Shown here: positions 33,258 through 42,300 of the stretch, piece by piece
How the letters are laid out: each line of letters begins with the position of its first letter
How positions within the stretch are numbered: position 1 is the first letter of the stretch
Source of the DNA: Acidimicrobiaceae bacterium
Lineage (GTDB): Bacteria > Actinomycetota > Acidimicrobiia > Acidimicrobiales > Ilumatobacteraceae
NCBI GenBank assembly: GCA_020637235.1
Contig: JACJWG010000006.1
Span: 163,337-227,336 of the forward strand
Direction: 5' to 3'
Length of the DNA: 64,000 nucleotides
Program-made: the position numbers and the translations under genes
Notes under the pieces: generated by a model
Databases searched by the model: none
What the model was told of the DNA's origin: nothing
Seen by the model: the letters and a program-made list of their open reading frames with translations, nothing else

Positions 33258-34220
33258 ATGACCACCACCATCGATCCCAGCACCACGACGCCGGAACCGT
33301 CCGCCCCGGCCGCGGCGCAGTCGACGCCGGCGAGGAAGAAGCGCTCGTTCAAGTGGCCGGGTCTCGGCCTCGTGTTCGCCGTCGGCTTCCTCGGTCTGCT
33401 CACGTTCATGGCGATCTTCGCCGACTACCTGTCGTTCATCCCGTACCCGGACGCCAAGATCCCGGGCCCCAACGGCCGCCCCGGCCGCTACAACTGGGGT
33501 CCTGGCTGGACCGCCTGGTTCGGCACCGACGGCGTGAGCAACGACGTCTTCTCGAAGACGATCTACGGCGCCCGCACCTCGCTGCAGGTGGGCGTGTTCG
33601 CCACCGTGTTCGGCATCTTCGTCGGCGGTGTGCTCGGCGTCATCGCCGGCTACTTCCGCGGGTGGGTCGACCGTGTCGTGATGATCATCACCGACTGCCT
33701 CCTCGCCCTCCCGGCGCTGCTGCTCGCGATCATCCTGGTGAACCGCCTCAGCGACTACGCCGAGGACGAGGCGTGGCTCGGCTGGCTGAGCCGCAAGTGG
33801 CAGATCGTCATCACCCTGGGCATCCTCGCCACCGCCCCGCTCGCCCGCATCGTGCGAGCGCAGACGCTGTCGCTGCGTGAGCGGGAGTTCGTGCTCGCCG
33901 CACGCAGCCTCGGCGCCAAGCCCGGGCGTGTGATGTTCCGCGAGATCCTGCCGAACCTCATCCCGGCGATCCTCACCGTGGCCTTCACCGGCCTGTCGAT
34001 CCTGATCGCCGCCGAGGGCGCCCTCGCCTTCCTCGGCCTCGGCGTGGAGGTCGGCACCCCGACGTGGGGCAAGCTGATCGACGAGAATCGCAACAAGATC
34101 GACGAGTCGTGGTGGGCCACGATCTTCCCCTGTCTGATGCTGTTCCTCACCGTGCTCTCGTTCAACATCATCGGCGACCGGCTCAGCCGTCGCTTCGACA
34201 TCCGGCAGGCTGGCGTATGA
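33258..34220 (+). CDS. Oligopeptide ABC permease (DppC type)
   Basis: A 320-residue permease with a Thr/Pro/Ala-rich cytoplasmic N-terminus of about 30 residues, one N-terminal helix, an extracytoplasmic loop and five further helices. The EAA loop is FVLAARSLGAKPGRVM. DppC/OppC family. Its TGA overlaps the ATG of the next gene (ATGA). Confidence 0.92.
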   Translation: MTTTIDPSTTTPEPSAPAAAQSTPARKKRSFKWPGLGLVFAVGFLGLLTFMAIFADYLSFIPYPDAKIPGPNGRPGRYNWGPGWTAWFGTDGVSNDVFSKTIYGARTSLQVGVFATVFGIFVGGVLGVIAGYFRGWVDRVVMIITDCLLALPALLLAIILVNRLSDYAEDEAWLGWLSRKWQIVITLGILATAPLARIVRAQTLSLREREFVLAARSLGAKPGRVMFREILPNLIPAILTVAFTGLSILIAAEGALAFLGLGVEVGTPTWGKLIDENRNKIDESWWATIFPCLMLFLTVLSFNIIGDRLSRRFDIRQAGV

Positions 34221-35302
34221 GCGACCTCATCCAGGCATCGTCCCGCGACATCGACGGGCCGCTGCTCGAACTCACCGACGTCACCACGCACTTCAAGACC
34301 GCCCGTGGTCTCGTGCGTGCGGTCGACGGCGTCAGCTTCACCCTCGACCGTGGCAAGGCGCTCGGCATCGTCGGCGAGTCCGGCTCGGGCAAGACGATCC
34401 TGTCCCGCTCGATCATGGGTCTCCTCCCCCCGCGCGGCACCGTTCGTGGCGGCAGCATCAAGTTCGAGGGCCGCGAGATCGGCAACCTCGGGCGCAAGGA
34501 GATGCGGTCGGTGTGGGGCAAGGAGATGGCGATGATCTTCCAGGACCCGATGACCTCGCTGAACCCGGTGATGAAGATCGGGCGCCAGATCGCCGAGCCG
34601 CTCCAGATCCACCTCGGCATGACCAAGCAGAACGCCTGGGCCACCGCCGAGCGACTGCTGCAGGACGTGCGCATCCCCGAACCGAAGCGCCGACTCGAGC
34701 AGTACCCGCACGAGATGTCGGGCGGCATGCGCCAGCGGATCATGATCGCCATCGCGCTCGCCTGCGGCCCGACCGCACTGTTCGCGGACGAGCCCACCAC
34801 CGCACTCGACGTGACGGTGCAGGCGCAGATCCTCGACCTGCTCGGCGAGCAGCGGCGCGACCGCAACATGTCGCTGGTGCTCGTCACCCACGACCTCGGG
34901 GTGGTGGCGGGTCACACCGACGTGATCGCCGTGATGTACGGCGGCAAGCTCGTCGAGAAGGCCAGCACCAAGGGGCTCTTCGCGAACATGAAGATGCCGT
35001 ACACCGAGGCGCTGCTGAACAGCATCCCCAAGCTCGAGGATCGCAGCCACACCCGGCTCAGCGCGATCGCCGGCCGCCCGCCCGATCTCGTGAACCCGCC
35101 GAAGGGCTGCCGGTTCGCGCCGCGCTGCCCGTACGCCCAACCCAAGTGCCAGACCGAGGAGCCACCGCTGGTGCCCACCGCCGAGGACCCCAACCACCTG
35201 TACGCCTGCTGGTATCCGGTCGGCAGCCCCGAGAACGCCGAGATCAAGGTGCGCCTCGCCGCTTCGAAGGGCGCGCTCGCCGCCGCTGCGGGAGGCAACT
35301 GA
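34217..35302 (+). CDS. Oligopeptide ABC ATP-binding protein (DppD type)
   Basis: A 361-residue ATPase with Walker A GESGSGKT, Q-loop MIFQDPMTSLNPV, signature MSGGM and Walker B ALFADEP. The C-terminal extension has the cysteine cluster GCRFAPRCPYAQPKC typical of the oligo/dipeptide family, where it may hold an iron-sulfur cluster. Forms a heterodimer with the next gene product. Confidence 0.93.
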   Translation: MSDLIQASSRDIDGPLLELTDVTTHFKTARGLVRAVDGVSFTLDRGKALGIVGESGSGKTILSRSIMGLLPPRGTVRGGSIKFEGREIGNLGRKEMRSVWGKEMAMIFQDPMTSLNPVMKIGRQIAEPLQIHLGMTKQNAWATAERLLQDVRIPEPKRRLEQYPHEMSGGMRQRIMIAIALACGPTALFADEPTTALDVTVQAQILDLLGEQRRDRNMSLVLVTHDLGVVAGHTDVIAVMYGGKLVEKASTKGLFANMKMPYTEALLNSIPKLEDRSHTRLSAIAGRPPDLVNPPKGCRFAPRCPYAQPKCQTEEPPLVPTAEDPNHLYACWYPVGSPENAEIKVRLAASKGALAAAAGGN

Positions 35303-35303
35303 C

Positions 35304-36320
35304 ATGGCCGGGACGGGCAAGGCGCACCTGCGCGACTCCCCCGACGTACTGCTGCGCATCGAGGACCTCGTCGTCGAGTTCCCCGTGGGCCGCACCGGGC
35401 TCAAGGTGAACGCCGTCAGCGGGATCAGCCTCGACGTGCTGAAGGGCGAGACCCTCGGGCTCGTCGGCGAGTCGGGCTGCGGCAAGAGCACCACGGGCCG
35501 GGCGATCATGCAGCTCCCCCGCCCGACGAGCGGTTCGGTGCAGTTCGAGGGCACCGAACTCACCCAGCTCACGGGCGACGCGATGCGTGAGGCGCGCACC
35601 CGGATGCAGATGATCTTCCAGGACCCGATCTCGTCGCTCAACCCGCGGCGCAAGGTCCGCCAGATCGTGATGGAGCCGCTCAACATCTGGAAGCGCGGCA
35701 CCGACGACGAGCGTGCGAAGAAGGTCGACTCGATCCTGGAAGAGGTCGGCATCGACCCGGTGCGTGCCGGCGAGAGCCAGCCGCACCAGTTCTCCGGCGG
35801 CCAGTGCCAGCGCATCTCGATCGCCCGCTCGCTCGTGCTCGACCCGTCGCTCATCATCTGCGACGAGCCGGTGAGCGCCCTCGACGTGAGCGTGCAGGCG
35901 CAGGTGCTCAACCTGCTCGAGGACCTGAAGGCCGAGTACGGGCTGACGCTGATCTTCATCGCCCACGACCTCGCGGTCGTGAAGAACATCAGCGACCGCG
36001 TCGCCGTCATGTACCTCGGCAAGATCTGCGAGGTGGCGCCGTCGGACGTGCTGTACGAGAGCCCGGCGCACCACTACACGTCGGTGCTGCTCAATTCGAT
36101 CCCGGTGCCCGACCCCGAGGTCGCGGTCACGAAGACCGCGATCGAGGGCGAACCGCCGTCACCCGTGCTGCCGCCGCCCGGCTGCCGGTTCAACCCGCGA
36201 TGCCCGGCAGCACAGGACATCTGCCGGAGCGAGGAACCCCAGCTGCGCCCGGTGGGCGAGGGCCACTTCGTGGCCTGTCACTTCCCCACCGTCACCCCGG
36301 TCGAGCTCGCCGCTCGCTGA
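35304..36320 (+). CDS. Oligopeptide ABC ATP-binding protein (DppF type)
   Basis: A 338-residue ATPase with Walker A GESGCGKST, MIFQDPISSLNPR, signature FSGGQ and Walker B IICDEP, plus the C-terminal GCRFNPRCPAAQDIC cluster. Last gene of the importer; the convergent enoyl-CoA hydratase gene follows after 26 bp with no clear terminator hairpin. Confidence 0.93.
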   Translation: MAGTGKAHLRDSPDVLLRIEDLVVEFPVGRTGLKVNAVSGISLDVLKGETLGLVGESGCGKSTTGRAIMQLPRPTSGSVQFEGTELTQLTGDAMREARTRMQMIFQDPISSLNPRRKVRQIVMEPLNIWKRGTDDERAKKVDSILEEVGIDPVRAGESQPHQFSGGQCQRISIARSLVLDPSLIICDEPVSALDVSVQAQVLNLLEDLKAEYGLTLIFIAHDLAVVKNISDRVAVMYLGKICEVAPSDVLYESPAHHYTSVLLNSIPVPDPEVAVTKTAIEGEPPSPVLPPPGCRFNPRCPAAQDICRSEEPQLRPVGEGHFVACHFPTVTPVELAAR

Positions 36321-36346
36321 ACCTGCGCATCAGCCGAAGCTCACGA

Positions 36347-37162
36347 TCAGCTGTTCGTGTAGCTCGGCGGACGGCGCTCGAGGAACGCCTGCATCGCCTC
36401 GCGGTGGTCGGTGGTGGCACTGGCCATGATCTGCTGGCGGTTCTCCAGATCGATCGCGGCCTGCATGCCGGGGATCTCGAGTGCGCTCCACATACCTTCC
36501 TTGGTGAGCGCGACGCCGAACGGGGCGTTCAGCATCACCTGTTCGGCCTTGGCGTAGGCGGTGTCGAGCAGGGCGTGGTCGTCGACCAGATCGACCACGA
36601 GGCCGATGCGGTAGGCCTCCTCGGCGTCGAACACGCGCCCGGTGAGCATCAACTCCTGGGCGCGAGAGGCGCCGACGAGGCGGGGCAGCACCCAACTGGT
36701 GCCGATGTCGCATGCCGACAGACCGATCCGGATGAACGCCGCGTTGAACTTCGACGCCCGGGCGGCGAGACGGATGTCGCTGCCGAGCACCAGCGCGAAG
36801 CCGCCACCAGCGGCCGCGCCGTTCACCGCGGCGATCACCGGCTGTGGCAGCGACCGCAGGTGCGGGATCAGCGAGGCGATGTGCTTCTGCACGGCGAACC
36901 CCGCCTGCGTGCGGCCCATGCGCTCGGTGTGCGGTGCCGTGCCGTAGCCGCCGAGGTCGAGTCCGGCGCAGAAACCACGCCCCGCGCCGGTGAGGACGAC
37001 GACACGCACGTCGGGGTCGACGGCGATCTCGTCGAGGTGCTCGTGGAGGGCCTGCACCAACTCGCCGGTCATCGCGTTGAGCTTGTCCGGACGGTTGAGC
37101 GTGAGCTGAGCGATGCCGGGGCGGGGCTCGGAGCGGACGACGGTGTCGGAGGAGACGGCCAT
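36347..37162 (-). CDS. Enoyl-CoA hydratase/isomerase family protein
   Basis: A 271-residue crotonase-fold protein. It has the LNRPDKLNAM motif, the oxyanion-hole segment GAGRGFCAGLDL and GAAAGGGFALVLGSD. The glutamate pair of classic hydratases is not clear (SACDIGTSWVLPR replaces one region), so an isomerase or hydrolase activity is possible. ATG 37162 is chosen over 37222, which would reach into the divergent glycosylase promoter. Probably part of fatty-acid or ring catabolism. Confidence 0.85.
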   Translation of the reverse strand: MAVSSDTVVRSEPRPGIAQLTLNRPDKLNAMTGELVQALHEHLDEIAVDPDVRVVVLTGAGRGFCAGLDLGGYGTAPHTERMGRTQAGFAVQKHIASLIPHLRSLPQPVIAAVNGAAAGGGFALVLGSDIRLAARASKFNAAFIRIGLSACDIGTSWVLPRLVGASRAQELMLTGRVFDAEEAYRIGLVVDLVDDHALLDTAYAKAEQVMLNAPFGVALTKEGMWSALEIPGMQAAIDLENRQQIMASATTDHREAMQAFLERRPPSYTNS

Positions 37163-37232
37163 CCGGCCATCGTGGCCGATGGCCGGCGCCGCGCCCGAAG
37201 TGGGCGTCCGCTCCACCGTCACACCGCGCGGC

Positions 37233-37238
37233 TACCGT
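37233..37238 (+). promoter_or_regulatory. -10 box TACCGT, probable leaderless start
   Basis: TACCGT 7 nt before the GTG at 37246, no ribosome binding site. Confidence 0.45.
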
Positions 37239-37245
37239 CGGCGGG

Positions 37246-38133
37246 GTGCAGACCACGAGCGCCGTCACGGTGCCCGATCGAGCCACCCTGGCACCACTCC
37301 GCAACGGGCGCGGCGACCCCACCACGCAGCTCGCGCCCGGCGAGTTCGCTCGGGCGACCCTCACGCCGCACGGCCCGGCATCGCTGCACCTCGACTGGCG
37401 CGACGGCACGCTGCGCACACGGGTGTGGGGGCCGGGCGGCGACTGGCTCGCGGCGCGTGTGCCGGGGCTGATCGGCGTACTCGACCGGCCCGTCGTGTTC
37501 ACCGACGCGCCGCGTCCGCTGGCGCAGGCCCAGCGCAACCATCCCGACCTGCGCCTCGGTGCCAGCGGCACGCTGTACCACGACCTGCTGCCGACGATCC
37601 TCGCCCAGCGGATCACGGCGATGGAAGCGATGCGTCAGTGGCGCCGGCTCTGCCTCGAGCTCGGCGAGCCGGCCCCGGGTCCGCTCGGGCTCCGCCTCCC
37701 GCCGGCACCCGAACGGCTGGCGAACACTCCGAGCTGGTGGTTCCATCCTCGCGGCGTCGAGCGCAAGCGGGCCGAGCCGCTCATCACCGTCGCTCGCCAC
37801 GCACATCACCTGTGGGCGTGGTCCGAGCTGTCGAGTGCGGAGCTGGCGAGCCGACTGGTCCTGCTGCCCGGCATCGGCGAGTGGACGATCGGCACGGTGC
37901 TCGGCACCTGCCTCGGCGAACCCGACGCCCTCCCCGTCGGCGACTACCACTTCAAGAACACCGTCGCCTGGGCACTGGCGGGCGAGCCACGCGGCACCGA
38001 CGAACGGATGATCGAGCTGCTCGCACCGTTCCGCGGCCAGCGCGGACGGGTGTTGCGGCTGCTGCTCCTCGACGGCAACTCGGCTCCGAAGTACGGGCCC
38101 CGGCAACGCATCCTGCCGATGCACCGGTGGTAG
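37246..38133 (+). CDS. AlkA-type DNA-3-methyladenine glycosylase
   Basis: A 295-residue helix-hairpin-helix DNA glycosylase that removes alkylated bases. The hairpin LPGIGEWTIG is at about 207-216 and catalytic Asp233 lies in PVGDYHFKN, the correct distance from the hairpin for the superfamily. The N-terminal TBP-like half of AlkA is recognisable but divergent. The TAG stop codon is also the start of the promoter box TAGCGT for the next gene. Confidence 0.82.
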   Translation: MQTTSAVTVPDRATLAPLRNGRGDPTTQLAPGEFARATLTPHGPASLHLDWRDGTLRTRVWGPGGDWLAARVPGLIGVLDRPVVFTDAPRPLAQAQRNHPDLRLGASGTLYHDLLPTILAQRITAMEAMRQWRRLCLELGEPAPGPLGLRLPPAPERLANTPSWWFHPRGVERKRAEPLITVARHAHHLWAWSELSSAELASRLVLLPGIGEWTIGTVLGTCLGEPDALPVGDYHFKNTVAWALAGEPRGTDERMIELLAPFRGQRGRVLRLLLLDGNSAPKYGPRQRILPMHRW

Positions 38134-38136
38134 CGT
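38131..38136 (+). promoter_or_regulatory. -10 box TAGCGT overlapping a stop codon
   Basis: The TAG stop of the glycosylase gene forms the first three bases of TAGCGT, 10 nt before the ATG at 38147. Confidence 0.4.
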
Positions 38137-38146
38137 CGGCCGGCCC

Positions 38147-39334
38147 ATGAGTACCGCCACGACCGAGTTGCCGACACACACCGAGCAGTCGCCGTGGCCG
38201 TCCTACCTGCGGCGAGCCGGGATCGCCTACCTCGCCTCGCGCCTGTGCGTCATCGCCGGCGCGGCGATCGTCGCGGCGCAGCAGGTGGCCGAGGCCAATC
38301 GCGACGGGCTCCCCCGCCCGAAGAACGCCGTCGGCCTCATCGTGCAGGTGCTCACCTCGTGGGACGGCGCCTGGTACTACCGGATCATCCGCGACTGGTA
38401 CCCGACCTCCATCCCGCCCGACGTCACCTACGACGACATGGAGGCCCGAGCGGCGTTCTTCCCCACCTTCCCGATGGTGGTGCGCGCGGCGGACGCCGTC
38501 CTGCCCGGCGGCGACGTCTTCGCCGGGGTGTTCGTCAACTTCGTGCTCGGCGCACTGGCGATCTGGCTGATCGGGCTGCTCACCCGCGACCTGTTCGGTG
38601 AGCGAATCGCCTACCGGGCCATGGTGCTGATGGCGTTCTTCCCCGGCAGCGTCGCGCTCAGCCTCACCTACAGCGAGGCCACCCTCATCACCGTCGCCGC
38701 CGCCTGCCTGCTCATGCTGCACCGCAAGCAGTGGCTCGCCGCCGGCGTGCTCGCCGCGATCGGTTCGGGCACCCGACCGAACGGCGTCGGCCTCGTCGCC
38801 GCCTGTGTGGTCGCCGCGTTCCTCGCCATCCGCCACGACCGCGACTGGAAGTCGCTGATCGCGCCGGCGCTGGCGCCGATCGGGTTCATCTCGTTCCAGC
38901 TCTACCTCCTCGGCCGCACCGACGAGTTCGCCTGGTTCCGGGTGCAACGCGAAGCGTGGGACGAGGGCACCAGCTTCGGCCTCACGGCCGTCCGCAACAC
39001 CCTCGAGGCGTTCACCCATCCGCTGTCGTCACCGACGGACACGATCACCGCGGTGTCCGTGCTCGCGATGATCGCGCTGCTCGTGGTGCTCTGGAAGCGG
39101 CCGCTGCCCTGGCCGATGGTCGCGTTCACGCTGGTGGTACTCGCACTGATGATCCTGCCGGCCACCGTCACCGCCCGACCCCGCTTCTTGTTCACCGCCT
39201 TCCCGCTGTTCATCTCCGCCGCCGCGTGGTGGCCCGAACACCACGAGGAGGGCTGGGGACTCACGATCGCGATGAGCGCGGCCGGCATCGTCGCGCTCAC
39301 GGGTCTGTACGGCGTGCTCGGCGCGATCCCCTGA
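38147..39334 (+). CDS. PIG-V-like mannosyltransferase family membrane protein
   Basis: A 395-residue GT-C-type membrane protein with about nine hydrophobic segments. An early acidic loop motif (SWDGAWYYRII) matches the conserved WDxxWY of PIG-V-like mannosyltransferases that use polyprenyl-phosphate mannose. It is followed after 8 bp by the AftD-like gene, so both are probably co-transcribed for glycan assembly. The acceptor is unknown. Confidence 0.8.
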   Translation: MSTATTELPTHTEQSPWPSYLRRAGIAYLASRLCVIAGAAIVAAQQVAEANRDGLPRPKNAVGLIVQVLTSWDGAWYYRIIRDWYPTSIPPDVTYDDMEARAAFFPTFPMVVRAADAVLPGGDVFAGVFVNFVLGALAIWLIGLLTRDLFGERIAYRAMVLMAFFPGSVALSLTYSEATLITVAAACLLMLHRKQWLAAGVLAAIGSGTRPNGVGLVAACVVAAFLAIRHDRDWKSLIAPALAPIGFISFQLYLLGRTDEFAWFRVQREAWDEGTSFGLTAVRNTLEAFTHPLSSPTDTITAVSVLAMIALLVVLWKRPLPWPMVAFTLVVLALMILPATVTARPRFLFTAFPLFISAAAWWPEHHEEGWGLTIAMSAAGIVALTGLYGVLGAIP

Positions 39335-39342
39335 CGGCGACG

Positions 39343-42300
39343 ATGAGCGGCTCCGCACACGACCACCGCCGGGTGCGTCGTCCGCCGATCGCCGTGGCGG
39401 TGCTCGCCGCGCTCACGTACCTGCCGGCGCTCAGCGCGGCACCGGGACGGATGCCGACCGACACGAAGCTGTTCTTGTACCTCGATCCCGGTCGCCTGGT
39501 CGCGGACGCACCGTTCACCTGGGACACCCGTCAGTTCGCCGGATGGGTGCCGCATCAGACGATCGCCTACCTCTGGCCGTCGGGCCCGTGGTTCTGGACG
39601 TTCGACACCCTGGGTATGCCCGACTGGATCGCCCACCGGTTGTGGCTCGGCACCTTGCTGTTCCTGGCCGGGCTCGGCGTGCGGTGGGCGGCGCGACACC
39701 TCGGCCTCGACGCCCGTTCCGCAGCGGTGGCCGGCGCGGTCTACGCGCTCTCGCCGTACGTCCTGCCGTACGTGTCGCGGACGTCGGTGATGCTGCTGCC
39801 CTACATGGGGCTCGGCTGGCTGGTCGGACTCACGGTGCGCGCCACCACCCGGAGCCGGTGGCGCGACGTCGGCTGGTTCGGGCTCGTCGTGCTCACCATC
39901 GGCGCAGTGAACGCGACCGCACTCGCGCTCGTCGCGCCGGCGCCGGTTCTGTGGCTCGCACACGCGGCCTGGCAGCGCTCGATCACCTGGCGGACGGCGA
40001 TCGTCACTGCCGTGAAGCTCGGCACCGTCAGCCTGCTCGTGTCGATGTGGTGGATCGTGATGCTGGTCGTGCAGGGCCGCCACGGCGCCGACGTGCTGGC
40101 CTTCTCCGAAACCCTCGAGGCGGTGTCGCTCACCTCGGTGAGCACCGAGACGTTGCGCGGCCTCGGGTACTGGTTGTTCTACGTGCGCGATCCCTACGCG
40201 TTCACGACCACCGCGGCGATCGACCACCTCGGCAGCGTCTGGATCATCCTGGCCGGCTACGCACTCGTGGTACTGGCGCTGGCCGGCCTCGCACTCGTCC
40301 GGTGGTCGCAACGCCGCTTCGTCGCCTGGATGTTCGTCGCCGGCATCGTCCTCGCGGTCGGCGTGCACCCGATCGACGACCCGTCGCCGCTCATGGCGCC
40401 GCTCGAGGAGTCCGCGCTCGGGCTCGCGCTGCGCAGCAGCACTCGCGCGCTCCCCCTCAGTGCGTTCGCCGTCGCGATCGGCGCGGCCACCCTCGTCACC
40501 CTCGCCACCCGGGTGCGAGTACGGGGTCGCGACCTCGGCACCGTCGCCGCGGCCGGGCTGGTGCTGCTCGCCGTGGTGGGGTTGCCCGCCGCCACGAGCG
40601 GCGGCTACGTCGATCAGGCGCTGGTCCGCGACCAGGACGTGCCCGCCGCCTGGGAGGAGGCCGTCGACGTCCTCGACGCCGGGTCATCCGAGTACCGGGT
40701 GCTGCAGCTGCCCGGCTCGGAGTTCGGGGCGTTCCGGTGGGGCTACACCGTCGATCCACCGCTGCCGGGCCTGACCGACAAGCCGCTCGTCACCCGCGAC
40801 CTGCTGCCGCTCGGCAGCCCCGGCGCGATGGATCTCCTCTATGCGCTCGACAACCGCTTCCAGGCGGGCACCGTCGATCCGGCGTCCATCGCGCCGATCG
40901 CACGGCTGCTCGGCGTCGACACCATCTGGGTCGCCAACGACCTGGCGTTCGACCGCTTCCGCACGCCTCGCCCCGAGCTGGTGTCGGCACTGTTCGGGGA
41001 GCGTCCGCCCGGCCTCGGCACGCCTCGTGGGTTCGGCACGCCGACGGTGAACGTGAACGACATCCCGATGATCGACGAGCAGGGCATCACCGATGCGCGA
41101 CTCGGCACCCCGCTCCCACCCGTCGAACTCGTCGACGTCGAGGATCCGCTGCCGATCGTGCGGGTGCTCGACGAGATCGTGGTCGTCGCCGGGAGCGGGG
41201 ACGGGCTCGTCGACGCAGCCGCCGCCGGGCTGCTCGACGGTGACGAGGCCGTCGTGTACGTCGCCGACCTCGGACGGTGGGCCGACGCGGGCCTGCCCGA
41301 CGAGGCGGTCCCCGACGACGCACTCGTCGTGATCACCGACTCGAACCGCGACCGGGCGACGCAGTGGCGCGGGTCGCAGGACACCACCGGTCTCACCGAG
41401 ATCGGCGGCGCCGCACCCGACGCACTCCGCGAGGACGTCGCGGATCAGCGCCTCGACGTGTTCGGCCCCGCCGCCGCCACCACCGCCGCCGATACCGACG
41501 CCGTCGATCCGGCGCAGCAGACGGTGGCGGTGCTCGACGGTGGCCTGGTGGTGCGTGCCACCGGCTACGGCGAGCCGTTCGCCTACCGGCCGGAGGACCG
41601 ACCGGCCATGGCCGTCGACGGCGATCCCGCCACGGCGTGGCGCGTGGCCGATCGTTTCGATCCGCGGGGCGAACAGTTGCAGGTGTCGACCACCGACGGG
41701 CAGCTGCGCCTCGTGCAGCAACAGCGGCCCGAGGCCAACCGCTGGATCACCGGCGTGCGGATCACCGCAGGGGACGAGGCGGCATTCGACGTCGCGCTCG
41801 ACGAACGATCACGCACACTCGACGGGCAGGTCGTCGAGGTCGCGCCGGGCGTGCCGGTGACGATCGAGATCGTCGACGTCGCCCCGCTCGCCGGTGGGAC
41901 GGATTCCGGCGCCAGCGCCGTGGGCTTCGCCGAGATCGGACCCGTCGCCCGCGAGACGGTCCGGGTACCGGTGGCGGCCGGAGCACTCGTCGACGCCGAA
42001 CGCCCGGTCGCGATCGTGCTCACCCGACTGCGCGTGCGGCCGACCGACCGCTGGCGATCGGACCCCGAGCCGGCGCTCGACCGCACGTTCCGCCTGCCCG
42101 TCGCACGGACGATCGACGACGTCACGGTCACGCTGCGCCGCAACGACCGCGCCGCCGATCCGCTGGTCGATGCACTCACCTCGGCCACGGGCGTCGAGCT
42201 GCCCGCTGCCACCTCGAACCGGCGGCTGACGGGTGTACCGGGGGCGCACGCAGCGGCCGCGTTCGACGAGGTGCTCGCCTCCGCCTGGATCACCCCGTTC

